54,325 nucleotides of DNA from an uncultured Alphaproteobacteria bacterium (GCA_902586855.1 CACIIZ010000001.1:1-54325); one strand, 5' to 3'. Counted from the stretch's first letter, positions 17,559-27,191 are shown. Program-made: numbers and translations. The notes: generated by a model from the letters alone, not told the origin.

Positions 17559-18635
17559 ATGCTATATCGTGAGGTGGGAGAATTTAAAACGTCATATTCG
17601 GAAGATAGCCAGACTTTTCCAATAAGATTTGATAAATACCGATATTTCTTCGTTTTGATAGTAGGCCTTCTTTTCGTGCCATTCGTAATCAATGATTACT
17701 GGGCAGGAGCTGTTTTGTTACCTTTTCTTATCTACTCTATAGCGGCTATTGGGCTAAATATTCTTACGGGTTATTGTGGCCAGGTCAGTTTGGGTACTGG
17801 TGGTTTTATGGCAGTTGGTGCTTACGCATCATACAAGTTGATGACGGCATTTCCTGATCTTAATATACTCTTTATCATAATCATTTCTGGGTTTGTCACG
17901 GCAATAGTGGGAACTCTTTTTGGACTTCCTAGTTTACGTATAAAAGGGTTTTATCTGGCAGTTGCTACACTTGCAGCTCAATTTTTCCTAATTTGGTTAT
18001 TTAATAAAGTAGGGTGGTTTTATAATTATTCTGCATCGGGAATGATTACCTCGCCAAGTCGTAGTCTTGGCACTTTCTTAATTACAGGCCCAGACGCAAC
18101 CCCAGCAGCGCAGTATCTCTTTTGCTTTCTTTTTGTTTTTTTGTTGGCATGGGTTGCTCGAAATTTAACCAGGGGAAAAATTGGTAGAAGTTGGATGGCT
18201 ATTAGAGATATGGATATTGCAGCAGAAATTATTGGGGTAAATCCTTTAGTAGCTAAGCTTTCTGCATTTGCAATTAGTTCCTTTTATGTCGGAGTAGCAG
18301 GGGCCTTATTTTTTTCTGTTTATTTGGGAGCGGTAGAAGTCACTGAGGCGTTCAGTATACAGAAATCATTCATCGTGCTGTTTATGGTGATTATTGGAGG
18401 TTTGGGATCAATTTTTGGGTCATTCGCGGGAGCGGCATTCATGGTATTACTTCCCGTGGCGCTCAAGAATTTGTTAGTTTTGCAATTTGGGTGGCCAGTC
18501 GATATAGCTGCACACTTGGAGTTTATAATTATCGGTGGGTTGATTGTATTCTTCTTGATCGTGGAGCCACACGGATTAGCTCAATTATGGAATTTGCTAA
18601 AACAAAAGCTTAGGTTATGGCCATTCCCCTACTAA
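17559..18635 (+). CDS. livM: Branched-chain-type ABC transporter permease LivM
   Basis: A 358-residue permease with about ten hydrophobic segments. The LivM family motif GLNILTGYCGQVSLGTGGFMAVGAY is at about residues 64-88, the coupling loop GRSWMAIRDMDIAAEIIGVN near 210-230, and GGLGSIFGSFAGAAF near 290. It forms the second half of the channel with LivH. The short hydrophilic N-terminus (residues 1-28) is unremarkable. It ends the first part of the transporter; a 108-base gap with its own dyad precedes the binding-protein gene. Confidence 0.93.
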   Translation: MLYREVGEFKTSYSEDSQTFPIRFDKYRYFFVLIVGLLFVPFVINDYWAGAVLLPFLIYSIAAIGLNILTGYCGQVSLGTGGFMAVGAYASYKLMTAFPDLNILFIIIISGFVTAIVGTLFGLPSLRIKGFYLAVATLAAQFFLIWLFNKVGWFYNYSASGMITSPSRSLGTFLITGPDATPAAQYLFCFLFVFLLAWVARNLTRGKIGRSWMAIRDMDIAAEIIGVNPLVAKLSAFAISSFYVGVAGALFFSVYLGAVEVTEAFSIQKSFIVLFMVIIGGLGSIFGSFAGAAFMVLLPVALKNLLVLQFGWPVDIAAHLEFIIIGGLIVFFLIVEPHGLAQLWNLLKQKLRLWPFPY

Positions 18636-18672
18636 AAATGTTCGACAAAAAAGTCAATTTAAAGCTTAGGAT

Positions 18673-18689
18673 ATTGACTCTAGGTCAAT
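18673..18689. promoter_or_regulatory. Perfect dyad overlapping a -35-like box upstream of livK
   Basis: ATTGAC (18673-18678) and GTCAAT (18684-18689) are perfect inverted copies with five bases between them. The left arm contains TTGACT (18674-18679), a -35-like box; AGTAAT at 18697-18702 lies 17 bases beyond. The arrangement fits an operator covering a second, internal promoter that would raise binding-protein expression relative to the membrane genes. Confidence 0.4.
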
Positions 18690-18743
18690 GTCGAGTAGTA
18701 ATTGATCAGTCCAATTGGATAAAATACAAAATGAGAGGGAAAA

Positions 18744-20030
18744 ATGACTTATAGAAAGATGATTTTGTCGGCAATAGCAGGAATGTTCTTAGTATCTCCT
18801 GTCTTTGCAGAATTAGTATTTCCATCGCTTAGTTATCGTACAGGACCTTATGGTCCAAACGGTATACCGTTTGCTGATGGGTACGAAGATTATTTCACAT
18901 TAGTGAATCAGCGTGACGGTGGTATCGGTGGAGAAAAGGTTCGCGTTGTCAAATGTGAAACAGCTTATAATACTGAAAAAGGTGTTGAGTGTTATGAATC
19001 AACTAAAGGTGAGGGAGCTTTACTTTATCAACCGTTATCAACAGGCATTACGTATCAGCTAATACCTAAAGCGTCCGCGGATAACATACCTGTATTGTCT
19101 TCTGGATACGGAAGAACATCAGCAAAGAATGGTAAGATTTTTAAGTGGATATTTAATTTTCCTGGTACTTATTGGGATGCTGCAAGCATTGCAACAAAGC
19201 ATGCTATGGAAATGAGCGGTGGATCTTTGGATGGAAAGAAAATTGCTCTTGTTTATCATAACTCTGGCTATGGTAAGGAGCCTATTCGAACCCTTGAGGA
19301 GCTTAGCAAGAAACACAAGTTTGAGTTAATGTTGTTGCCTGTGGATCATCCTGGCCAAGAGCAAAAGTCACAATGGTTGCAAATTAGACGAGAGCGACCC
19401 GATTATATCTTTATGTGGGGCTGGGGTGTTATGAATTCAGTTGCTATACAAGAAGCAGCTAACATTAGATTCCCCATGGAGAACTTTATTGGGGTATGGT
19501 GGTCAGGATCTGAAAATGATGTGATCCCTGCTGGAGACGCAGCCCATGGATACAAGTCTTTAGCTATGCACGCCCCTGGAGACGATTTTCCAGTTTATGA
19601 TGATATGCGGAAATTTGTCATTGACAAGGGACTAGGAGCTGGGGACGGCTCAAATGTAGGTACAGTACTCTATAGTAGGGGAATGTATGCTGCCATTCTT
19701 GCTGTTGAAGGAGCTAAGTCTGCTCAAGCAATTCATGGTGTAAGTAAGATCACTCCAACCATGATGCGAGATGGCCTTGAGGCCTTAGAAATTACCGAGG
19801 AGAAACTTGCCAGTGTAGGTTTGGCGGGGTTTGCTCCAACTTTCAAGGCTAGCTGTGAGAACCACGGAGGAGTAGGCGCTGCTGCGATTCAACAGTGGGA
19901 TGCCAAAAAAGGAACCTGGTCTTTCATTACTGATTATATGACCTCTGATAAAAGCGTGATCCAGCCATTAATTGATGCCGATAGTGCACAATTTGCTGCT
20001 GAAAACAATATCAAAGAGCGTTGTAACTAA
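18744..20030 (+). CDS. livK: Periplasmic binding protein of the Liv-type transporter
   Basis: A 428-residue type I periplasmic binding protein with a signal peptide cut after VFA near residue 23. The mature protein has the LivK-like layout of amide/aromatic-acid binding proteins: YRTGPYGPNG-PFADGYEDYF near the N-terminus, GGIGGEKV, VKCETAYNTEKGVECYE, and GKKIALVYHNSGYGKEP at the second lobe. At over 400 residues it belongs to the longer branched-chain-type SBPs often linked to aromatic acids or other carboxylates rather than to E. coli LivJ/K (about 345 residues mature). GAGAGGG precedes the ATG. A stem-loop lies just after the stop. Confidence 0.9.
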   Translation: MTYRKMILSAIAGMFLVSPVFAELVFPSLSYRTGPYGPNGIPFADGYEDYFTLVNQRDGGIGGEKVRVVKCETAYNTEKGVECYESTKGEGALLYQPLSTGITYQLIPKASADNIPVLSSGYGRTSAKNGKIFKWIFNFPGTYWDAASIATKHAMEMSGGSLDGKKIALVYHNSGYGKEPIRTLEELSKKHKFELMLLPVDHPGQEQKSQWLQIRRERPDYIFMWGWGVMNSVAIQEAANIRFPMENFIGVWWSGSENDVIPAGDAAHGYKSLAMHAPGDDFPVYDDMRKFVIDKGLGAGDGSNVGTVLYSRGMYAAILAVEGAKSAQAIHGVSKITPTMMRDGLEALEITEEKLASVGLAGFAPTFKASCENHGGVGAAAIQQWDAKKGTWSFITDYMTSDKSVIQPLIDADSAQFAAENNIKERCN

Positions 20031-20043
20031 TTGATAAAATGGT

Positions 20044-20073
20044 AAAGGGTCTGCCGATTTGGGTGGACCCTTT
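20044..20073 (+). other. Stem-loop between livK and livF
   Basis: AAAGGGTC (20044-20051) pairs perfectly with GACCCTTT (20066-20073) around a 14-base loop. There is no T-tract after it, so it is more likely an mRNA-stabilising or partial-stop structure than a full terminator. It sits 14 bases after the binding-protein stop and 15 before livF. Confidence 0.5.
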
Positions 20074-20088
20074 CTTGGTACATGAATT

Positions 20089-20904
20089 ATGGATAGACAA
20101 GCCTCTAAACTATTAGAAGTAAACAATATCGAAGTAGTTTATAATCATGTGATATTGGTACTAAAAGGTGTCAGCTTGTCTTTATCTAAGGGCTCCATAG
20201 TTGCCCTGCTAGGCGGTAATGGTGCTGGAAAAACTACCACCCTAAAAGCGATTTCTAATTTACTTCATTCAGAAAGAGGTGAGGTGACAAAAGGATCAAT
20301 TTTGTATCGCGATGAAAAAATTGTAAATTTGAGTCCTTCGGAATTAGTCAAATCTGGCGTCATTCAGGTCATGGAAGGTCGGCATTGTTTTGAACACCTG
20401 ACGGTGGAAGAAAATCTACTGACTGGGGCATACACTAGATCGGATGGTAAGAAAAATGTTCAGAGTGATTTAGAGATGGTTTACAATTATTTTCCACGTT
20501 TAAAAGATCGAAGAAAGAGCCAAGCAGGTTATACCTCGGGTGGTGAGCAACAAATGTGCGCTATTGGTCGCGCGCTCATGTCTAAGCCTGAAACAGTTTT
20601 ATTGGACGAGCCAAGCATGGGTTTAGCCCCTCAATTGGTTGAGGAGATATTTGAAATTGTGAGAGAATTAAATGAAAAAGAGGGTGTCTCTTTTTTGCTT
20701 GCTGAGCAAAATACCAACGTGGCACTTCGATTTGCTCATTTTGGGTATATTTTAGAGAGTGGTAGGGTTGTAATGGATGGCCCTGCAAAAGAATTAAGGG
20801 AAAATCCAGATGTTAAGGAATTTTATCTTGGGTTGTCTGGGGATCAACGCAAATCCTATAGGGATGGTAGATCTTATCGCCGGAGAAAACGTTGGCTGAA
20901 CTGA
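20089..20904 (+). CDS. livF: Branched-chain-type ABC transporter ATPase LivF
   Basis: A 271-residue second ATPase of the importer. Walker A is GGNGAGKTT (residues 42-50), the signature TSGGEQQM, and Walker B with Glu VLLDEPSMGLAP, which is the LivF-specific sequence. It is about 35 residues longer than E. coli LivF, with a basic tail (RKSYRDGRSYRRRKRW) that may contact the membrane or nucleic acid. The coding end overlaps the next ligase gene by 13 bases. Its ribosome-binding site is not obvious. Confidence 0.93.
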   Translation: MDRQASKLLEVNNIEVVYNHVILVLKGVSLSLSKGSIVALLGGNGAGKTTTLKAISNLLHSERGEVTKGSILYRDEKIVNLSPSELVKSGVIQVMEGRHCFEHLTVEENLLTGAYTRSDGKKNVQSDLEMVYNYFPRLKDRRKSQAGYTSGGEQQMCAIGRALMSKPETVLLDEPSMGLAPQLVEEIFEIVRELNEKEGVSFLLAEQNTNVALRFAHFGYILESGRVVMDGPAKELRENPDVKEFYLGLSGDQRKSYRDGRSYRRRKRWLN

Positions 20905-22121
20905 GTGGAAAATTTTTTTCATTGGAGGAGACTCGTTCTGACACTGAGAGAATTGACTTTATTAGTGGATTTCTTCCTAAACTTATTAGGACGGCAAAGA
21001 ATAATACTCTAGGTTACAGAGAGATATTGGCTGAGATAGAGCCATCAGAAATAATTAGTTTAGAAGATCTTAAGAAAATTCCGATCTTAAGAAAATCCGA
21101 TTTGCTTAATAAGCAGAAAAGTAACCCGCCTTTTGGAGGTTTTGAACGGTTGAATGAAGAGGCCTCAACCCATTTTTTTCAATCACCTGGACCTATTTAT
21201 GAACCTGGTTCTAGGGGAAAAGACTGGGGACGTTTTGCACCATTTTTGTATGCGGCAGGTGTCAGGAAAGGTTTTAGGCTCCAAAACTGTTTTTCTTATC
21301 ATCTTACTCCCGCTGGAATGATGTTTGAAGAGGGAGCACTTCGCATTGGAGCAAAAGTCTTGCCTGCTGGCACGGGTCAAACCGAATTACAAGCTAAGGC
21401 AGCGTCCTTCCTAAGAACCCAGGTTTATGCTGGCACACCGGATTTTTTGCAAAAAATTTTGGAAAAAGGTGATGAGCTTTCTCTTGATCTTTCGAGCATA
21501 AAACTTGCTTGTGTGGGTGGGGGACCTCTTTTCCCAAATTTAAGAGAAGCTTATTATCAAAGAGGAATAAAATGTCTTCAATCTTATGCGACAGCAGATT
21601 TAGGAAACATTGCGCTGGAAACCATACGGGATGAACCCTTAGTAGTTGATGAAGGTGTATTAGTGGAAATTGTTTATCCTGGAACTGGAGATCCAGTAAA
21701 CGCCGGGGAGATTGGCGAAGTGCTAGTAACAAATCTTAATTTAGATTATCCTCTAGTTCGGTTTGCAACTGGTGACATGTCTGCAATAGCTTCTGGCAAA
21801 AGTGCATGTGGTCGGACCAATACTAGAATAGTAGGTTGGCGGGGTCGAGCTGATCAAGCTGCCAAGGTCAAAGGTATGTTCGTAAGACCAGAGCAAATCA
21901 AAGAGCTCATCTCCCGTCACCAGGAAATATTAAGAGCAAGAGTAGAAATAAGATTGGTTAATAATCAGGATGAGCTGACCTTAAAACTTGAGATAAATTC
22001 AGATAATCAGACTGATTATTCATCAACAGTAAGAGATATAACTAACCTCAGAGCTAATATAGTTAAGGTACATCCAAATACTTTACCATTAGATGGCATA
22101 ATTATTGATGATAAAAGATAG
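20892..22121 (+). CDS. Phenylacetate-CoA ligase-like AMP-forming enzyme (PaaK family)
   Basis: A 409-residue member of the PaaK branch of adenylate-forming enzymes. The order of motifs is FFQSPGPIYEPG (the weak P-loop equivalent), GTGQTELQAKA, CVGGGPLFPNL, QSYATADLGNIALE, VTNLNLDYPLVRFATGDMSA, and the C-terminal GWRGRADQAAKVKGMFVRPEQI. PaaK-type ligases join aromatic or other small carboxylic acids to CoA. The start is TTG with GGAG seven bases upstream, inside the end of livF, so translation is coupled to the transporter. Together with the ligase at 13.8 kb it suggests that acids are activated as soon as they enter. Substrate not readable from sequence. Confidence 0.87.
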   Translation: MAELSGKFFSLEETRSDTERIDFISGFLPKLIRTAKNNTLGYREILAEIEPSEIISLEDLKKIPILRKSDLLNKQKSNPPFGGFERLNEEASTHFFQSPGPIYEPGSRGKDWGRFAPFLYAAGVRKGFRLQNCFSYHLTPAGMMFEEGALRIGAKVLPAGTGQTELQAKAASFLRTQVYAGTPDFLQKILEKGDELSLDLSSIKLACVGGGPLFPNLREAYYQRGIKCLQSYATADLGNIALETIRDEPLVVDEGVLVEIVYPGTGDPVNAGEIGEVLVTNLNLDYPLVRFATGDMSAIASGKSACGRTNTRIVGWRGRADQAAKVKGMFVRPEQIKELISRHQEILRARVEIRLVNNQDELTLKLEINSDNQTDYSSTVRDITNLRANIVKVHPNTLPLDGIIIDDKR

Positions 22122-22134
22122 ATTTAAAAAATCT

Positions 22135-22974
22135 CTAACCAATTTTCTTAATTTTTTGGGGTAAGGTAGCAAATGTGCCCTGTTTTTTTGTAAGTGAAGC
22201 TTTAAACCCTTCTTCTATGTCTTTCATGTTTAGCATAGATGAGTTCCACATTTTAACCCATTCTAATCCATCAGGTGTGGGGTGATCTCTAGAGAAGTTT
22301 ATAGCTTTTTTACACCCATGGACAGTCAAGGGAGCATTCCTAGCTATCTCTTCGGCCAAACTAAAAGCGGCCTTCATCATACTCGCGTGATCATGATATG
22401 TATTATTTAGGAACCCAGAATCTAAAGCCTCTGTCCCGCTAAATTGTCTTCCAGTAAAGGCAAGTTCTCTTACTAAGCCGTCTGGTATCAATTTTACTAG
22501 TCTTGGGAATGTTCCTACATCCGCAACTAATCCCAATTTAGTTTCTAGTATACTAAAGTAGCAGTCCTTAGTTCCTAAGCGAATATCACTAGTACAAACC
22601 AAATCCAAGCCACCTCCTATACAAGCTCCCTGAATTGCAGTGATAACTGGTATACGACATCTTTGCATTACTCCTAGAGCATCTTGAAGAATTTGGATGT
22701 AATCCATTAAGAGAATGCCCTTGTGGTCGTCGTCTTTCACGATATTGAAAAGGTCTGACTGAAATAATGACATATCCAGACCAGAGCAAAAATGGGGGCC
22801 TGTGGAAGATATAACAATGGCTCGAGCTTTCCCTTTTTCATCTATCGTAGAAATAATCTCTGGAAATTCGTTCCAAAAATCTAAATTCATTGAATTTCTT
22901 TTTTCAGGCCTGTTGAGTATAACATGGCTAATGTTTTTCTCAGTAAGCACCTTGAAACAGTTATAGTCTTTCAT
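22135..22974 (-). CDS. Crotonase with dienoyl-CoA isomerase active site
   Basis: A 279-residue crotonase-fold protein. The oxyanion-hole segments are CSGLDM (about residues 63-68) and GACIGGGLDL (117-125). Asp124, Glu144 and Asp152 (in LVADVGTF) fall at the same spacing as Asp176, Glu196 and Asp204 of rat delta3,5-delta2,4-dienoyl-CoA isomerase, and ADVGT is that subgroup's signature. It would therefore shift double bonds of polyunsaturated acyl-CoA rather than hydrate them. It converges on the PaaK-like gene (13-base gap) and diverges from the thiolase operon; it may share regulation with the latter through the dyad at 23000-23019. Confidence 0.87.
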   Translation of the reverse strand: MKDYNCFKVLTEKNISHVILNRPEKRNSMNLDFWNEFPEIISTIDEKGKARAIVISSTGPHFCSGLDMSLFQSDLFNIVKDDDHKGILLMDYIQILQDALGVMQRCRIPVITAIQGACIGGGLDLVCTSDIRLGTKDCYFSILETKLGLVADVGTFPRLVKLIPDGLVRELAFTGRQFSGTEALDSGFLNNTYHDHASMMKAAFSLAEEIARNAPLTVHGCKKAINFSRDHPTPDGLEWVKMWNSSMLNMKDIEEGFKASLTKKQGTFATLPQKIKKIG

Positions 22975-22998
22975 AAATTGGTCCCACCCTAGTAATCC

Positions 22999-23028
22999 TT
23001 GACATACTTATGTATGACAGGACATATT
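22999..23028 (+). promoter_or_regulatory. Promoter with internal operator-like dyad, thiolase/ivd operon
   Basis: TTGACA (22999-23004) is a consensus -35 box and CATATT (23023-23028) a possible -10, separated by 18 bases. In between lies an inverted repeat, TGACATAC (23000-23007) and GTATGACA (23012-23019), with seven of eight positions matching. An operator inside a long spacer is the arrangement of MerR-type regulators such as LiuR, which controls leucine degradation in other Proteobacteria; no such regulator gene is in the window. Confidence 0.5.
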
Positions 23029-23102
23029 TTGCAGTAAAGAAAAATTTATCGATTAGATGTCATTACTGAAAAATTATCATTTTATTGTTTAGGAGTATGA
23101 TA

Positions 23103-24287
23103 ATGGAAGATGTTGTTATTGCTGGTTATGGCAGGACGCCTTTAGGCAGTTTCCAAGGAGATTTAGCCCAACTTTCTGCACCTGAATTAGGAGGCAAAGC
23201 TATAGAAAAAGCTATATCCGAATCTACTGTCAATACTCAGGATATAGAAGAAGTAATTATGGGGTGTGTGCTCCAAGCAGGGTTGGGGCAAGCTCCAGCC
23301 CGACAGGCTGGATTTTATTCTGGATTATCTGAGAGTATTCCCGCTGTGACGGTCAACAAGATGTGTGGTTCTGGTTTAAAGACCATCATTACGGCAGCTG
23401 AACAGATCAAGGCCGGTTCAAACAGCCTACTGGTTGCTGGAGGAATGGAGAGCATGACTAATGCACCTTATTTATCAAGTACAAATCGAGGTGGTGCTAG
23501 GGTTGGCCATAGTAAAATCTATGATCACATGTTCCTGGATGGATTAGAAGATGCATATGAAAGTGGGCGGTTAATGGGGTCTTTTGCAGAAGATTGCGCG
23601 AAATCCTTTCAGTTTACTAGAATGCAACAAGATGAATATGCAATTAGTTCTCTTGAGAGGGCACTTAAGGCACAAAAAAATAATCGCTTTGCTAGTGAAA
23701 TTGTTCCAGTTTTTTATGAAAATAAGAAACTAGGAAAAATAGAAATTTGTGAAGATCAGCAACCTAAAAAAGGATCTGTGGAAAAGATACCCAATTTAAA
23801 ACCTGCGTTCACGGCAGATGGAACAGTGACTGCTGCTAACTCATCATCCATATCCGATGGGGCAGCTGCTATGGTATTGTGCTCCACAGAGTATTCAAAC
23901 AAGTTTGATATTCCGGTAAAGGCTAGAATAAAAGGTTATGCAGGACATGCCCAAGAGCCCAGTTGGTTTACCACTGCTCCAATCCCAGCAGCCAAGAAAT
24001 TAATTGAAAAACTAAATTGGTCATTAGAGGAGATAGATCTATGGGAGGTGAACGAAGCTTTTGCCGTAGTACCCATGGCTTTTATACAGGAATTAAGAAT
24101 ACCAAGAGAGAAGATAAATGTTAATGGTGGAGCTTGTGCCTTGGGACATCCGATCGGAGCTTCAGGTACTAGAATATTGATAGCCCTGATCAATGCATTA
24201 ACCCAGAGGCAATTAAAGAGAGGAGTTGCGGCTATTTGTATCGGTGGGGGAGAAGGCTTGGCATTGGCAGTTGAAATACCAAGCTAA
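23103..24287 (+). CDS. Acetyl-CoA C-acetyltransferase (thiolase)
   Basis: A 394-residue biosynthetic/degradative thiolase II. The nucleophile is Cys88 in NKMCGSGLK, the catalytic His is in GGACALGHPIGASG, and the second Cys in AICIGGGEG, all in place and at family length. It interconverts acetoacetyl-CoA and two acetyl-CoA, or cleaves another 3-oxoacyl-CoA. The start is the ATG at 23103, seven bases after AGGAG, rather than the upstream TTG at 23085 or ATG at 23097. It is first in a plus-strand set with isovaleryl-CoA dehydrogenase, an acyl-CoA synthetase and a LiuC-like hydratase. Confidence 0.95.
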   Translation: MEDVVIAGYGRTPLGSFQGDLAQLSAPELGGKAIEKAISESTVNTQDIEEVIMGCVLQAGLGQAPARQAGFYSGLSESIPAVTVNKMCGSGLKTIITAAEQIKAGSNSLLVAGGMESMTNAPYLSSTNRGGARVGHSKIYDHMFLDGLEDAYESGRLMGSFAEDCAKSFQFTRMQQDEYAISSLERALKAQKNNRFASEIVPVFYENKKLGKIEICEDQQPKKGSVEKIPNLKPAFTADGTVTAANSSSISDGAAAMVLCSTEYSNKFDIPVKARIKGYAGHAQEPSWFTTAPIPAAKKLIEKLNWSLEEIDLWEVNEAFAVVPMAFIQELRIPREKINVNGGACALGHPIGASGTRILIALINALTQRQLKRGVAAICIGGGEGLALAVEIPS

Positions 24288-24337
24288 CTAGTTCAAGCTT
24301 GTTGTTACAAGACTAATTTAATAAAGGTTAAAGAAGT

Positions 24338-25501
24338 ATGTTTACTGGATCTCTAGATTTTGGCTTGGGTGACGAGTTAGATGCTTTGCGGAACATGGTT
24401 CATCAATTTGCAACTCAGGAAATATTGCCAAGGGCATCACTTATAGATTCTCAAAATGAATTTCCAGTGGATCTCTGGCAAAAAATGGGAAGTGCTGGGC
24501 TTCTAGGGGTTACCGCCCCCGAACTGCACGGGGGATCCGGGCTAGGTTATTTGGCTCATTGTATCATTGTGGAGGAAATTAGTCGTGCATCAGCATCTGT
24601 AGGCTTATCCTATGGTGCTCACTCAAACTTATGTATTAATCAGATTAATCGTTGGGGTAATGACTGGCAAAAAGAAAAATACTTGCCTGATCTCATTTCT
24701 GGAAAAAAAGTTGGTTCTTTAGCTATGTCAGAGGCTGGATCTGGCTCTGATGTTGTATCGATGAAACTTAAAGCAGAAAGAAGAAATGATCGCTTTATTA
24801 TCAACGGTACAAAGATGTGGATAACTAACGGACCAGATGCAAGCACCTTGATTGTTTATGCCAAAAGTGATCAGGAAGAAGGATCCAGAGGTATTACAGC
24901 CTTTATTGTTGAGAAAGAAATGATAGGATTTCGGTCTTCAGTGAAGCTTGACAAACTTGGTATGAGGGGTTCCAACACATGTGAACTGATTTTCGATAAT
25001 TGTGAAATACCTTTTGACAATGTTTTGGGAGAGGTAGGCAAAGGTGTTGAGGTGCTTATGTCTGGTCTGGATTATGAACGGGTCGTTTTAGCAGCTGGAC
25101 CGTTAGGTATCATGGCTGCTGCTATGGATGTCGTGGTACCATATGTTCATGAGAGGAAACAATTTGGTCAGGCTATAGGAAGTTTTCAGCTCATGCAGGC
25201 TAAGCTGGCGGACATGTACACAACATTTAATGCATGTAGATCTTATGTTTATGCAGTGGCAAGTGCTTGTGATCGAGGAAAGATTACTCGAAAGGATTCT
25301 GCTGGTTGCATTCTTTATTCGGCTGAAAAGGCGACACAAATTGCACTAGAGGCAATACAGTGCCTAGGAGGTAATGGATATATAAATAATTACCCAACTG
25401 GGCGTCTTTTAAGAGATGCCAAGTTATATGAAATTGGTGCAGGGACATCTGAAATAAGGCGAATGTTGATTGGGCGGGAAATTTTTGAAGAGACAAAATA
25501 A
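24338..25501 (+). CDS. ivd: Isovaleryl-CoA dehydrogenase
   Basis: A 387-residue acyl-CoA dehydrogenase. The catalytic base is Glu247 in [17 protein letters not shown], the position used by isovaleryl-CoA dehydrogenase (Glu254 in the human enzyme) instead of the usual C-terminal Glu. The FAD and substrate motifs [11 protein letters not shown] (129-139), KMWITNG and the C-terminal [33 protein letters not shown] region are intact. It oxidises isovaleryl-CoA to 3-methylcrotonyl-CoA in leucine breakdown and passes electrons to ETF. It follows the thiolase by 50 bases. No 3-methylcrotonyl-CoA carboxylase is nearby. Confidence 0.92.
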   Translation: MFTGSLDFGLGDELDALRNMVHQFATQEILPRASLIDSQNEFPVDLWQKMGSAGLLGVTAPELHGGSGLGYLAHCIIVEEISRASASVGLSYGAHSNLCINQINRWGNDWQKEKYLPDLISGKKVGSLAMSEAGSGSDVVSMKLKAERRNDRFIINGTKMWITNGPDASTLIVYAKSDQEEGSRGITAFIVEKEMIGFRSSVKLDKLGMRGSNTCELIFDNCEIPFDNVLGEVGKGVEVLMSGLDYERVVLAAGPLGIMAAAMDVVVPYVHERKQFGQAIGSFQLMQAKLADMYTTFNACRSYVYAVASACDRGKITRKDSAGCILYSAEKATQIALEAIQCLGGNGYINNYPTGRLLRDAKLYEIGAGTSEIRRMLIGREIFEETK

Positions 25502-25556
25502 AGTGTTTCTGGTCGTAAATGTCGCCCAATATTATCTTTTTGTGAGGTAATTACAA

Positions 25557-27191
25557 ATGAACAAAGATAGTTCGACTTATCAAGAATTATACCGTGATTT
25601 CAAATGGGAAATTCCGACACATTATAATATTGGGTACGATGCATCTGAGAAATGGGCAATCAAAACTCCCCATAATCCTGCCATTATAGAAGTTTTTCCA
25701 GATGGAAATTTGAAGGAGACCAGTTATTTTGAGTTTGACTGTCTAGTCAATAGAGGAGCTAATTACCTGAGTAAGATGGGGGCAAAGAAGGGTGACAGAA
25801 TAGGTATACTACTTCCTCAATCTTTAGAATGTGCAATCTCGCATATAGTAGCATTTAAACTTGGAGCTATTTCAGTCCCTTTATTTTTATTATTTGGACC
25901 TGATGCATTAAGCTATAGAATATTAAATGCAGGTATTCAGATCCTTATCACGGACAATGCTGGTGCCAGTAAGCTTAGGAAAATGACAGATTCTGCACAA
26001 AGGAATTTGCAGATTTATACAGTTGATGGAGCAGATCCAAAGCTGCGAACCAATGATTTATGCTTTTTTGATTTGAAAGAGCCAATTTATTTCAAATGCG
26101 TTAATACCCGAGCAGATGACCCTGCAACAATTACATACACGTCGGGGACAACTGGCCCGCCCAAGGGAGCCCTACATGCTCACAGGGTACTGCTTGGTCA
26201 TTTACCTGGTTTCGAAATGTTTTTGAATTTATTCTCCAAATACAAGAAACAAAAAGATAACTTGTTATGGACTCCTGCTGATTGGGCTTGGATGGGAGGT
26301 CTTTATAATATTTTGTTCCCAGGCCTACATCATGGTATACCAGTTTTAGCTCACAGATTTGAGAAGTTTTCTGGTGAAAAGACATTTGAGTTAATGTCTA
26401 ACCACAAGATTACTGGATCCTTTTTACCTCCAACAGCATTAAAATTATTGAGAGCTTTTGCTCCTGGAAGTTCTCCAACTGATTTATATTTAAAGTCTGT
26501 GGGTAGTGGTGGGGAGCCTTTGGGAACTGAGTTGGTAGAATGGGGACAAAAGGTTTTAGGTGTAACCATTAACGAGTTTTATGGCCAAACGGAATGCAAT
26601 TTAGTATTGTCCTCCTGTAAAGCAATCATGGAACCAAGGCCTGGAATAGCAGGTCCACCAGTTCCAGGTCACTTCGTGAAAGTTATAAATGCTGATGGAA
26701 GAGAATGTCCCTTGGGGAAAGAAGGATTAATAGCCATAAAGGTAGGCCCCCCTCAAATGTTCCTTAGATATTGGGAGAATGCTGAGGCTACTAAGGAAAA
26801 GTTTGTGGGAGATTGGATGCTTACTGGTGATAGAGGAGTCATGGAAAGGGATCTTTGGATCCGATTCATTGCTCGAGATGATGATGTCATAACATCATCG
26901 GGATATAGAATTGGTCCAGTTCCTATCGAAGATTGCTTAATGGGTCATCCATCTGTAAGTATGGCTGCTGTGGTAGGAAAACCTGATAAAGCCAGGACAG
27001 AAATTGTAAAGGCATTCATAGTGTTAAAACCTGGGTGGAATCCAAGTACAGACCTCAAAGTTGAACTGCAAGTACATGTAAAAAAAAGGTTGTCTGCTCA
27101 TGAATATCCTAGAGAGATTGAAATTTTGGAAAGTCTGCCAGTGACAAATACAGGTAAAATCTTGAGAAGAAAATTAAGGGATATGAACTAA
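25557..27191 (+). CDS. AMP-forming acyl-CoA synthetase (short/medium-chain type)
   Basis: A 544-residue ACS/ACSM-like ligase. Motifs in order: P-loop TYTSGTTGPPKG, WTPADWAWMGG, NEFYGQTECN (A5), WMLTGDRG (adenylate-binding Asp), the hinge RDDDVITSSGYRIGP, and catalytic Lys near the end in TNTGKILRRKLR. The DWAWMGG segment is typical of the acetyl-CoA/medium-chain synthetase branch. It probably activates a short branched or straight-chain acid feeding the dehydrogenase upstream. It lies 55 bases after ivd and 44 before the hydratase gene, on the same strand. All catalytic residues are present. Confidence 0.9.
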   Translation: MNKDSSTYQELYRDFKWEIPTHYNIGYDASEKWAIKTPHNPAIIEVFPDGNLKETSYFEFDCLVNRGANYLSKMGAKKGDRIGILLPQSLECAISHIVAFKLGAISVPLFLLFGPDALSYRILNAGIQILITDNAGASKLRKMTDSAQRNLQIYTVDGADPKLRTNDLCFFDLKEPIYFKCVNTRADDPATITYTSGTTGPPKGALHAHRVLLGHLPGFEMFLNLFSKYKKQKDNLLWTPADWAWMGGLYNILFPGLHHGIPVLAHRFEKFSGEKTFELMSNHKITGSFLPPTALKLLRAFAPGSSPTDLYLKSVGSGGEPLGTELVEWGQKVLGVTINEFYGQTECNLVLSSCKAIMEPRPGIAGPPVPGHFVKVINADGRECPLGKEGLIAIKVGPPQMFLRYWENAEATKEKFVGDWMLTGDRGVMERDLWIRFIARDDDVITSSGYRIGPVPIEDCLMGHPSVSMAAVVGKPDKARTEIVKAFIVLKPGWNPSTDLKVELQVHVKKRLSAHEYPREIEILESLPVTNTGKILRRKLRDMN

